Assembly: GCA_001579985.1 (NCBI GenBank)
Contig: LRSR01013501.1
Location: 1-64,000, forward strand
Origin: Hypsibius dujardini
Lineage: Eukaryota > Tardigrada > Eutardigrada > Parachela > Hypsibiidae
Reading direction: 5' to 3'
Length of the DNA: 64,000 nucleotides
Below are positions 36,497-46,509 of the stretch, in pieces; within the stretch, counting starts at the first letter, position 1; every line of letters starts with the position of its first letter. The notes under the pieces were generated by a model. That model was not told where the DNA came from, did no database searches, and saw nothing but the letters and a program-made list of their open reading frames with translations. The position numbers and the translations under genes are program-made.

Positions 36497-38487
36497 CTCA
36501 GCAGAATTCTTCCCTAATTGTTCCAGCAGATCAGACAGAAGATGGTTAATGTAAAGAATTATGCATTGTAAGCGGCACTGGAAACGTGCGATGGCTGCTT
36601 CACTTTTGTTTGTATTGAAGAGCTATACATCTACGCGTGATAAGAATGCCCACCCTCTCGAGGGACCGACGATGCACGGGAAATCTTTACGCCGTCCATG
36701 TGCAAATGATTTATCTGCTGCTGATGTTCGGTTATCTTACTATCATCCAACGAACTCATCATCTTTATGGTGTGAGTAACCGGCGGACACCCCGCAGCAT
36801 TCGATCGAGATTACAAGTTTGGCGTGACTCAGCAGCGTAACTACCAATCTGGCCATTCTGAAGCGGAGTTTTGTAGTTTTTAAGCTTTCAGGCTCCGTGG
36901 AAATGGAAAACTTTAGAAACTATTAAGCAGAGGCGTGTTAACTTTTTGTGGAGCTTTGACAGCCACGAGACTTAATTGTTTGGTTGCTTTGGAATAGATG
37001 CGTACTATAGTACATTGACTACGGTGCTTAATAGTTTGACCGACACACATTGTAATAAGTTAACCGTTATAGTTATTAGGGGAAAGTTTTCCCTTCCCTA
37101 CTGGGATAATTCGGGAAATACTAATCAATCAATCAATCATTTACATCACTGCAAACCAAAAAGGAACATCAGCAGAGGAAAGGAAAAGAGAAGAGCCGAA
37201 AATAAAAGGAAAAAGAATTGAACTAAGAACCCTGTTAACGGCCCGAGCTCGCGGCGGCGCACTTCAAAAATCGATGTAGAGGTATCCGGAAGGGATTCTG
37301 GAAGGTCTGCCTTGAGGGTGAGTACACGAGCGTCCCGCTACAATACACAACACATCCGCTATGTTACCCGTTGTTAAAAAATCTGCATCGTTTTTCGGAG
37401 AAAGCACATTTACTCAAACGTATCGAAGGATTTACACTTAAAAGGGACCCACCAAATAGAAAATTATAAAATTTCAAAGTTTGGCAATTAATATATCGTC
37501 CGCAGGCACCGCAAATGATGAAAAAGACTAACCTGTAAAAAGTTCAGGGACACAACTTGTACATCCCTCTAATTAATATCCTTGTTGGAAAGGCAATTAC
37601 TTTTCGAGAGAAATACCATTTTCATTTTAGTTTTGCCACGCACAGTAAAATCTGAAATGTTTTAAAGAGAGATGTTTCCACCTAACTAGCGGATTTTATG
37701 AAATTTCAAAATATCGACGTGTTCTCGCAAATTCGACATATCCGGTCACTATTTTATTGCCAAAATTAGACCTTACACAGAGTTTTGAATGTTCTAAATT
37801 ATAAAACAATTGAAATCGATATATCGTGCTACTGGCCCCGAGCAGCTACCTTGGAGTTTTGTGAAAAAAATGATTTCTGCACCCTGTATTTCATATTCGA
37901 TTTACCGGGATCGGCAGGTATCATTGTGAAAAAAGGTTTACGCATGAAAGAACTATTGTTAACTACGCCGATTATAAAAACGTGCCGTAATTATAGTTCC
38001 TCTTCGGGGCAAGATTACTTGCGGATATTTTTGTGTCGATGTGTTCAGACTGCGTCAATCATATAGGTCACATTTGGTGGATTAACGAAAAAGGGATTAT
38101 AGCAGATCCTAGTACACAATAACGTGAAAATATGTTTTCCCCACACTTCAATACAATAATTCCTTTTTAGGAGATATTAGTATATAGATTCAGAAAGTCA
38201 GCGCGTTTGTATAGAGACGTAATTGATACACATTGTACTGCAATGCGTATGCTATCAAAGTCTGTGCCTTGTTTTTGTTTTAGGATTCATTGTATGAACA
38301 AAATTAGTTCTTTATTCCATTGACCTTCTTTTTCATTCTGCGAAATTAACATCCTATCAGGGGATTCCTGATAAAATAATTTGCAGACCGTCAGTAAGTA
38401 AAGTAACCGCATCATGCCGGTTTATTTTCTGAAAAATCGGTTTTGAACGGGAAATAATAATTAGCAGTTTTGGCGTTTAAACTAACC
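36497..38487. other. Intergenic region between GH3 gene and first receptor gene
   Basis: About 2 kb with no supported exon. It contains a short 'aatcaatcaatcaatc' run near 37122-37138 and AT-rich unique sequence. A possible inverted pair is seen: 'cccaccaaat' near 37448 and 'atttggtgga' near 38072. That pair may mark a degraded terminal-inverted-repeat element of about 630 bp, but the match is too short to call. Confidence 0.4.
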
Positions 38488-41400
38488 ATGGTGGGTATTC
38501 CGAAATTATTTACGCCTATTCTGTTATTAGCCTTGGTAATAGTTAAAGCCGTTCATATTCGAGTGATTATAATAATCACCGGGAACGGCAGCACAAATAA
38601 CCTTGGATATGAATCAATGGGCTCGGCCTACGATGTGGCCTTCGTGGACGCGAGAAGGATGTATCCAGATTTGTTTCGTAGTTTTTCAATAACGCGCCAT
38701 TTTGTGCCTGGGACTTTTACTTGCGCGGATGCCACGGGAGAAACGACTGTCGCACTCAGTGAATTATTCTCGTCGCGGAACGGTGAACTACAACGGAATT
38801 CAAGCGGCTTGGACGTGGATGAAGAATTTCGAGTCATTTTTAGTCCAGGTACCGTTTCAAGTTCTTTACCGGAATAATTTAATTTAAAGCCATTTCTTTT
38901 TTTCAGGCTGCAGTTTCGAGGCTGTGACGCTGGGAGATGTTGGCAGAGGTAAATAGGCAGGTGTAAGGCGGTAGGCATGTAGACATACAAAAAGGCAGGC
39001 AGGCAGACAGAAACTGGTGACCCTATGTTCATGAAACTATTTCATTTTGTAGAAGAGGATATAACAGTGTTGGCAAGGTATCGTTAAGAAGTCGTAGTTG
39101 ATCAGTTTGTTCAAGTGTTTTGTGACCAAGACGCATTTTCAGCGTGGCTTCGTTCGGTCTGTTGAACGATAAGCGACGGTTCCCAACCGTTCTGCCGTTT
39201 GCCAGCACCTCCTACAATAATCTCGCCGTGGCGTTCATTGGCATTATTCACCGGCACGGTTGGACGTCCTTCAATCTTGCATGCGAGAAGTCGGGCCCTG
39301 CAGTGGAGGTTGTCTGTGATATCCTCCGACAAGCCTTGACGACCGTCCAGGGCATCAATGCTATTTCATATGTTCTTGACACGTTTAGCCCTGAAACTAT
39401 CGAAAAATTCCTCACCACAAGTCTGGCCCATAGTACTGGTGAGTGGCCTTATCCAGACATTCAAATGCCATTGATGAACAAGTTAAGGAATTCGGTTTAA
39501 ATTTGATATTTCAGTTACCGTACTAGCATCCATGAACCCACAAAGCTACATCCGTGTTTTGGTAGGTCTCTCTGTGTGCAATGTCAGTGTGACCTTTGGT
39601 TTATCTCGAATGCTGATTTTGTTTACAGGAAGCGGTCTTCCATACAGGAATGGCGAACGGTGATAATGTTAGTCCTTCTAAATTTGTATATCTTGATTGT
39701 CAATTGAACGAAAAAAGTTGAAGCATCTTCATAGGTTTTCTACCTGTTGCCACTGGGATCGTACGGACAATTCGATGATATTATTTTGAATTTAGTTTCG
39801 GCAAATGAGGTAAGTTGACAGAGTGGTTTTTAATTTCTGAAGCCGTTCGTGATGACATCAGATACAAAAACACTCGTCGCATGGAAGATGATATTGCGAT
39901 CATAGTTCTGGTTGAAGTTTAATTTGAAACCATAACTCCCATAGAGTTGCAATCTAGTCATATTTCATCGAACTTACGTGGAACAGTAATAAAGCTAAAC
40001 TAATTTTTGACGTGAGTCTTCTCTGTAATTCTTAATGTGATGCTCGATTAACAATGTGGAAATGAGTTTATTTATTTCATTATTTATTTATTCAATAACG
40101 ATAGTCGCCGAAAATTGTTGATTTATGACACCCAAATGCAGTGCAATTGTTTGGCCAAGATATGATTTGAGTTAAACATAAACTTGAATTTAAGCTTTCT
40201 TTTGATAGTTGATACCATAGCTACAGGTACATCTACTATCGGTACAAATCCGACACATTTGAATTTTGTCCTTACGAGATTCTTCCCCAGTTATCTGAGT
40301 TTTTCTTCAGATATCGGAGAGTCTGTTGCATTCGCTTCCGTTCGCCTTTTCTTTGACCTTTGAGCCTATCAATTGGACTGCCATCTCCGTCGAGGTGGAC
40401 CAGATGACTGAGCAGTCCCGCAGCGTATACAACATAACCGTTCCCACGGTATCCCACGTATGTACCGTGTATACCAGGGGAACACAGTGTTTGGCTTACA
40501 GCTCATATTTTTGGATGTGCTGATCCATTTTCAATACAAGTAATTTTCCAACAAAAAGGAACAAATAAATAAGGTTTACAAAGCATAAAAGCACTTGGCT
40601 AGACTTGGCTGCTAACAGAACCATAGTAGCCTGAGAAAAGCTCTTCGCGTATTTAATGTTACTTTAATTTAATTTACAGTAGGAAATACAAATATATTTA
40701 GTATATTATTGAAAAAATAAAATGAAGAAGGTACGTCCGTGATCTTTCTACAGGCAAGCAATTACAATAATATTGTTCTGAATGTTTGCACGATCTGTAT
40801 CTTTCTTTCTTTTTTCATCAGGGGAACGTTCTTCAGATAGGTGCTTTCGAGAGTGCTTTGATCTTCTTCCGGGTGGGTAAAGGACTATGCGTGCATTTTC
40901 ATATGAAATTGTAAGAACCATGCCAATATTTTCTTGAAACCTGTCGGCGTTCCCGTACAGGTACTGAACGAGAACCTCCTCAACCTCGCCACAATGTCTG
41001 GAACTCAATTCACCAAAAAGTTTTATAATCGCACCTTCGAACTTCCATCACGGACCGTGTCAGTTAATCCCATCGGAGCGCGTATTTCGCAAGTCTACTT
41101 CAATCAATTTGACAACCAGTCAAGGTCATTTAAGGTATCGTCATACGGTTAAGAAAAACCATTTATTATCATGCACGGTGCGAAATTCTAGGTTGATCAA
41201 AAGTGCCCATATTCAATGAAAGAAATGCACTGAAGTATAGTCCATTAATTATAGATGGTTAATTTAAATTCAGGTTACGTCTGAAACAACTCAGAATTAT
41301 ATGTAATCCGTATATATATATTTAGTATTGTTTATACTGGAAGCAACTGAAATTAAAAAACCCTTTTTCGGCTGAATATACCAAAAATATTAGTACTGGG

Positions 41401-41935
41401 TGAGTTAAAATTAATCTAAAACATCGGTTGTAGCATACCAATCAACAACGAAAAATTTGCAGAACATAATATTGGGACTGCCGATTTAAAATTAGATCCA
41501 TTCTCTGTTACTGCTCAACTAATCAGCCACATGCGCAACCATTACAGAGAGTTTTGATGCTCGATTCTGAAACAAAGCGTCTAATGTCGAAGGACGATTC
41601 GCCGGTTCTGTGGTACGGAACTGCATATCCTCCCACCGACAAGCCGAATTGGGATTGGCACTCCAGTAACGAGAAAATCACAAGAATCACCGTGGCTGTT
41701 TCACTTCCCCTCATCGCCCTTCTCTTTGCCGTTACCGCTTTCAGCGCATGGTGCGTACGTGAATTGATATTTCACACCAACTTATGAATCATTAAATGCT
41801 ACCGGTAATTGTAATAGCGCTGTCATTCTAGCATTTACTTGCTGCGACTGTTATTTTAGGCAGGTGAAGAGGAAACACGATAACCATGGTTGGGATTTTT
41901 GGGTGCTGCTGGGGGATAACCTTCGACTCGACTGA
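38488..41935 (+). CDS. Natriuretic-peptide-receptor-like protein with short tail (NPR-C architecture)
   Basis: Twelve exons: 38488-38848, 38907-38948, 39053-39077, 39143-39438, 39515-39561, 39629-39667, 39735-39809, 40311-40448, 40822-40872, 40961-41134, 41548-41754 and 41864-41935, giving 508 residues. It has a signal peptide (residues 1-20) and an ANF-receptor ligand-binding ectodomain (about 20-455) with segments such as YNNLAVAFIGIIHRHGWTSF and IGAFESALIFFR. One membrane span follows (about 463-484), then a 23-residue basic tail beginning VKRKHDNHGW. There is no kinase-homology or cyclase domain. Vertebrate NPR-C (541 residues, 37-residue tail) has this plan and clears peptides or signals through Gi, but a shared function here is inference. 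It is a paralog of the full guanylyl cyclase downstream, with matching exon plan. The 500-bp intron 39810-40310 could hide a small exon. Confidence 0.82.
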
Positions 41936-42089
41936 TTAGGTCGTGCTTACATTACACTCTGTAGTTGTGCTTACTTGGAGCGATTTTCAGAGTGGTAACC
42001 CAGAATGTCTCCGCTTTATATTTTATTTATAGAGCTATAATTATGAAGACTTCAAAATCAATTTTATTGGTCAGGATATGAATAATTTT

Positions 42090-42260
42090 GTTCCGGTAGA
42101 ATTTCAAAGTTGGGAAAACACTGGAAGATTCCATTTTCCCTAATTTTGACCGTAAAAACTCAAAACACATTTTGTTCTCTTTATCAGTTTCTCCCCAAAA
42201 GATTATTTAGAAAAATCTAGTTCCCCTTTGCCTGATTTTGAGAAAACGAACCCTACAGCT
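42090..42260. repeat. Single arm of the fold-back repeat family
   Basis: 'aaagttgggaaaacactgg' and 'gattccattttccc' match the right arm of the complete copy at 47.9-48.3 kb, read in reverse complement. No partner arm is recognisable nearby, so this is a truncated or very diverged copy. Confidence 0.5.
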
Positions 42261-43419
42261 AGCTCTTTATAGTAGTGTCGCGCTAGAAAGACGTGTAGTA
42301 TCACTGTCACCGGAAGCTGGCGTCGCATATCCCTGATTCGTAACTAAAGCGCGAATGTAAATAATTACATAATCTTACAACCCCAGTACTTAAATTAGAA
42401 TTATTTACATACTATGCTTTAATTAAAACAAATGCAATAAACTGACGACAAAAGGGATTCCACAGATCGTCATAGTCACGCGTGAAATGAGGGAGTCACT
42501 CACTAATGGACTGTGAAAACCGTGACCGGAAACTGGAGGTCAAGATACAGTCACACACACACAAGGCTGATAGCTTATATGTACCGTATGATAGCTCATT
42601 TCCTGGACGAAAAGTTGTTCTTGGGTCGCATTTCTCTTTCGTAGGTAATATCCGCAATCTATTTTAAATTGTCACCACATCCCGACATTTGCCATCTCAA
42701 CAAATCCTGCGGCTACATTTCATCCTCGGCAATTCGTATTTGGGACCTTCACCGTACTAATTACTCTACAAATGGTCATGGAACAATTGGTTTTTTTTTC
42801 ATGAACCTTTCTGCTCATTGTCATAGTTCAAAGAGTCGGAATAGGAAATGAGAACTAGCACCAAACGTAAATCAAATGTTAAAATATCGCTATTAGACCT
42901 ATCGTGACCGAATATCACCTCAAGAATCGAGTGGGACGAAAAGTCCCGATATCAAATGGTTTAGCGAACGATACATCGATGAACTCAATTTTCGGAGCAC
43001 TCTGTGTGTAGAAAGGCTAGATACAGTACAGATACATGTGTATAAAGGTTGGTTAATACTCTAGTTGTAATTTTGTAATATATATCTGCGTTTGCAACCG
43101 GACAAATCACATGTGAGACTGCTCAGCTTCGCAATAACTCACCCATGTGACACGTCCAACTGGAAAAAGCCTTTTTTTGTAAATGTAGAAATAGCTGGAC
43201 TTTTCAAAGCGCTATCTCGGGTGTTTAACATTGGCGTGAGCATCAGTATTCACAAGGAGCCTGCTCAATGTTATGAGATTATTTCTTTTACCACTGTCTA
43301 GAGCTGCCACTGTAGTAGCTGCTGTCTTTATTTATTTACTATAAAATGCTGCCTTTTTGAAAACCTTGCTATAAAATGGAGAAAGTGTTCCCCGTTTTCT
43401 TACCGAAACTTAATGTTTT

Positions 43420-43751
43420 CCACCAAAAGCCAAGAAAAAAAGAATGAAATCGTCATACGGGAACCTACTTCACCAGCATCGTCTACCACGTCAATCACAG
43501 ACTTCTATTGGGAACCGGAAAACTGAAAGAAGTTCCCGCGTTTGACGGCGATCGCCAGACAATTCTTTTGTGCAACGGCCACCACAGCAGGGGTGGAGCG
43601 AGTGTTCAACACAGCCGGCATTCTTCTTGGACCAATGCGTCAGGCTTCTAATGACTGTAACTTTGAAAATCTGTTTTTCGCGGACATCAATAGTGATCTG
43701 CTAGATTACCAGTGCCGCGTTCAGCGAAAGGCGTCTGAAATGGATTTATAG
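43420..43751 (+). pseudogene. hAT transposase C-terminal fragment
   Basis: An open stretch (43542-43751) encodes LTAIARQFFCATATTAGVER followed by VFNTAGILLGPMRQ and NFENLFFADINSDLL. This is the hallmark of the hAT-superfamily dimerisation region (family pattern: A-T-S-x-x-x-E-R-x-F-S-x-A-G). It is a remnant of an autonomous DNA transposon: the upstream catalytic part is not recognisable, and the frame breaks just before 43542. The sequence is a plausible relic of the source that mobilised the non-autonomous hAT element at 49.2-51.1 kb, but no terminal match links them. Confidence 0.75.
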
Positions 43752-44086
43752 ATTAACAAAATTTACCATTAGCGGGTTTTAGCGGTGCGGATTTTTCGAC
43801 GATTAGCGTTAGCGTAGCGGTCGACATGGTTTGCGCAGCGTTAGCGTAGTGGGAATCTGGAGCCTTTAGCGGCACAGCTCTGGTACACACACACACATAC
43901 CTCCGTCTCTATTAAATTTTTGCGATCTCCGAAAAATATTTAGCTGATGCCGATCGATTACAACTTAAATTATGAACGGAATAATATCACGAAAAGCTTT
44001 TCTCGACATTCACTTGTAATTCTATAAAGACCATAATCCAGCCAAGTTGAAACAGCACGGCAAAACTGAGCTCAGACACCATGCAT

Positions 44087-44798
44087 CCCTAGTAAACATG
44101 AAACATAAGAGAAAATGTTATGTCTTACGAAAGAACATATTGCTTTCTTACTTAATAAGTAAGAAATTTGTACGGCGGATTTCAAACAAATTTTTGTAAG
44201 GACTTATAAACGACAAATAATAAAATAATAATATAAAGTGTGCGCTAGGCAGGATTCGAACTCTGTGTACCCTGCTAAATTTTAAAGTGAAGCTATTGAA
44301 AGAACACGTACAATCCACTGCACCAACACGCATTCTACACGTTGAACGGAACTTTTTCGCCTCCCGGTGATAATATTCACAAAAAAGTTGCCAAAAAACA
44401 TGTTTTTTTGACGTGAAACTACTAAATAATGCATTATCGTTTCCCGTAAAAAAATATAATAATCGACGGTCAGTACCTTAGCCTTTTTACTGTTGGTTAA
44501 ACCTAAAACTAACATTCAGTGGCAACAATTTGATGATTTCGCTTTGCTGTATATATGTTTCCGTCCAAATTGACCACTGGTCATCTTTTTCTGCTAAAAA
44601 CTTATAATAATTTTCAGAGTCCGTTCTTACAACTTAAAAACATTTATAAGACCTTACAAAAAAACTTACGAATTTTATCAGTATGGATAAAATTTATAAG
44701 GATCTATAAAATTTTATATGGCCTACAGCAGAAAAATATAAGGTATTATGTTGGGTCATATGTTTTTCCTGATATTCAAAATCTCATGTTCACTAGGG
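44087..44798. mobile_element. Non-autonomous terminal-inverted-repeat element
   Basis: The left end reads 'ccctagtaaacatgaaa' and the right end, reverse-complemented, reads 'ccctagtgaacatgaga', about 710 bp apart. The arms continue with lower similarity ('aaaatgttatgtcttacg' against 'aaaaacatatgacccaac'). Direct flanks 'ccatgcat' and 'catgttgc' could be a decayed target duplication. Inside lies a tRNA-like patch (about 44245-44345, minus strand). There is no transposase. Confidence 0.55.
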
Positions 44799-45329
44799 CA
44801 TGTTGCATTTCATCCAATGAAGGCGGTGTTCAGATGTGATTTTTGCATACAGTAAATAATCATATGATTTTTATTGCAAGTTAAAATGCCTGCGTAAACA
44901 AGTTCTGAAACCAGGGGAGCCATTTCGATGGGATTCCACAACGGTGATTCGTCTAGAAAAATCAGTTATAAACTTTCCACGATTAGAATGACGGTTAGTT
45001 ATGTAACTGTGTGCCATGTTATCAAAGAATTTAAGGTGGGGCAGTAAGAAGTCGTCAAGCCTGTTAAAGGGTTGAGAAACCAAAACTTGCCTCCTGCGCG
45101 TTCCGCTGTTATCATCGCAAAGGTGGAAATACTTGTTTTCCGGCCAGATCCTTTTTCCATCCGACAAAGTTAGCAGATGCTCGGACTATCTTACAGCACA
45201 ATGTTACTAATTGTCAAGCGAAATTCGGCTGGGAAGAAGCGCAGCAAGAGGAGAACAAATCACCTTTCTCATCAGCAAGTTGCGTAACGTGCCCTGAAGA
45301 TCCCGCGCCTGTTGAAGCACTTGAGTGGA

Positions 45330-45880
45330 AGGAAGTGGTAATACATCGTGTTCATTGATGAGAATTTGTGTTACATGAGCCATGTGAATGGCAGAAGGAT
45401 AATCTACCATCAATTTTAAAGCAAGCAAAACTCCCAAGTTGCTTGAACTATTGTAAACAAAAGCATCCTCGTGGGGTGATGTTTGTAGCTGAGATCTCTG
45501 TCTGCGGAACAACTGCCATCCAATTCGTTCCTCCTCGCACCACAGTTAACTCAGACTTTACGTCAAGCCTGTGCTGAAGCCAGTCTTCAAAAAAGACCCA
45601 CCAAAATTCCGCGTTTGTACGGCAAGGATGCAAGATCGGTAGCATTACACCATGACAGCGCTCCGGCGCACGCAGCCCTGGACACTGTCCGCTTTCTTCG
45701 AAACTCGGAAGTACTGCTATATTCCAAAATTAGACTCGCCCAGTAACTCCCCTGACTTCAGTCCCATGGATTAATTGATTAACGGTATTTTTAAACGCAA
45801 ATTATGGAAGCTTAAGACTAAAACTTTTGCTGGTTTGTTGCGCGCTATGGAACGCAAGTGAACAACTATTTCAGTACCGA
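45330..45880 (+). pseudogene. Tc1/mariner transposase remnant
   Basis: The three acidic-residue neighbourhoods of a Tc1/mariner DDE/D transposase appear in order on the plus strand: VFIDENLCYM (about 45348), HHDSAPAHAALDTVRFL (about 45648) and SNSPDFSPMD (about 45750). Between them is the family segment resembling VMVWAGIS..., here disrupted. Several stops and frame changes separate the blocks, so the copy is dead. Terminal repeats were not identified. Confidence 0.8.
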
Positions 45881-45920
45881 CCTTTGCGTTCGGACTCTAA
45901 AATCCCAAAGGTCCGCTACT

Positions 45921-46175
45921 AGGGATGATAAAACTAAAACTAAAATAAAGCTTTTAGTGACTAACTCTTTGGCTTTACTTTTTTTAGTTGAGTAAATAAA
46001 CTACATTTAAAGTTTTATTAACCTAAAGTTTAAGTGGCAAGAATTGAAAAAACTTAAATTAGCGAAATAATTCCGCCTAAAACTAGACTAAAAGTGTTAG
46101 TTACTGAAAACAATAACAATTCTCAGTAACTGAGTAAAAAAACTAATTAGTTGACTAAATTAGTTTTGGCATCCT
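45921..46175. mobile_element. ACTAAA-rich MITE with inverted ends
   Basis: The left end 'agggatgataaaactaaaac' and the reverse complement of the right end 'aggatgccaaaactaattt' are inverted copies about 255 bp apart. The interior is built of CTAAA/TTTAG words. It is the best-delimited member of an ACTAAA-rich family also seen at about 52.0, 59.5 and 61.9-62.6 kb. Confidence 0.6.
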
Positions 46176-46509
46176 CATCCGTTTCGTCAGATCCGGTGTT
46201 TAACGAGCAGACCCCACCTCGCCTGTAGTTAGGGGGGAGGAAGAAGTGTTATTCTTAGGTAACTTTCCCTAATGCGCCCTGCAAGGCGGGATCATTAATT
46301 CGCAACCTGGAGAGGGTCAGTGGCTCCCTCCTGGACCGAACTCTCCCTTCACTTTCATATTTTCTCTATACGAAAGATCACAAAACATCCGTCTGTACCA
46401 TAGCGAATTCTTTTCAGGAAACTCCAACTTTTCCAATATCAATGAACTACTACAATAACAATTTTCGGAACATTTGTAGTATATATTTTTTCACTCAAAG
46501 AATATTAGC

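Larger units (their letters stand above)
41936..46509. other. Transposon-rich spacer between the two receptor genes
   Basis: A 4.6-kb AT-rich spacer. It contains one arm of the fold-back family (about 42090-42260), a hAT transposase remnant, a short inverted-repeat element, a Tc1/mariner remnant and an ACTAAA-rich element, each listed separately. No host exon is supported. It probably includes the promoter of the receptor guanylyl cyclase. Confidence 0.6.

Noticed and set aside
37440-38090. Possible terminal-inverted-repeat element with 'cccaccaaat' ends
   Set aside because: Only about 10 bp match convincingly, with no target duplication, so it was left in the spacer description.
44245-44345. 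tRNA gene on the minus strand
   Set aside because: A- and B-box-like words are present but the stems do not pair, so it is at most a decayed tRNA-derived patch.
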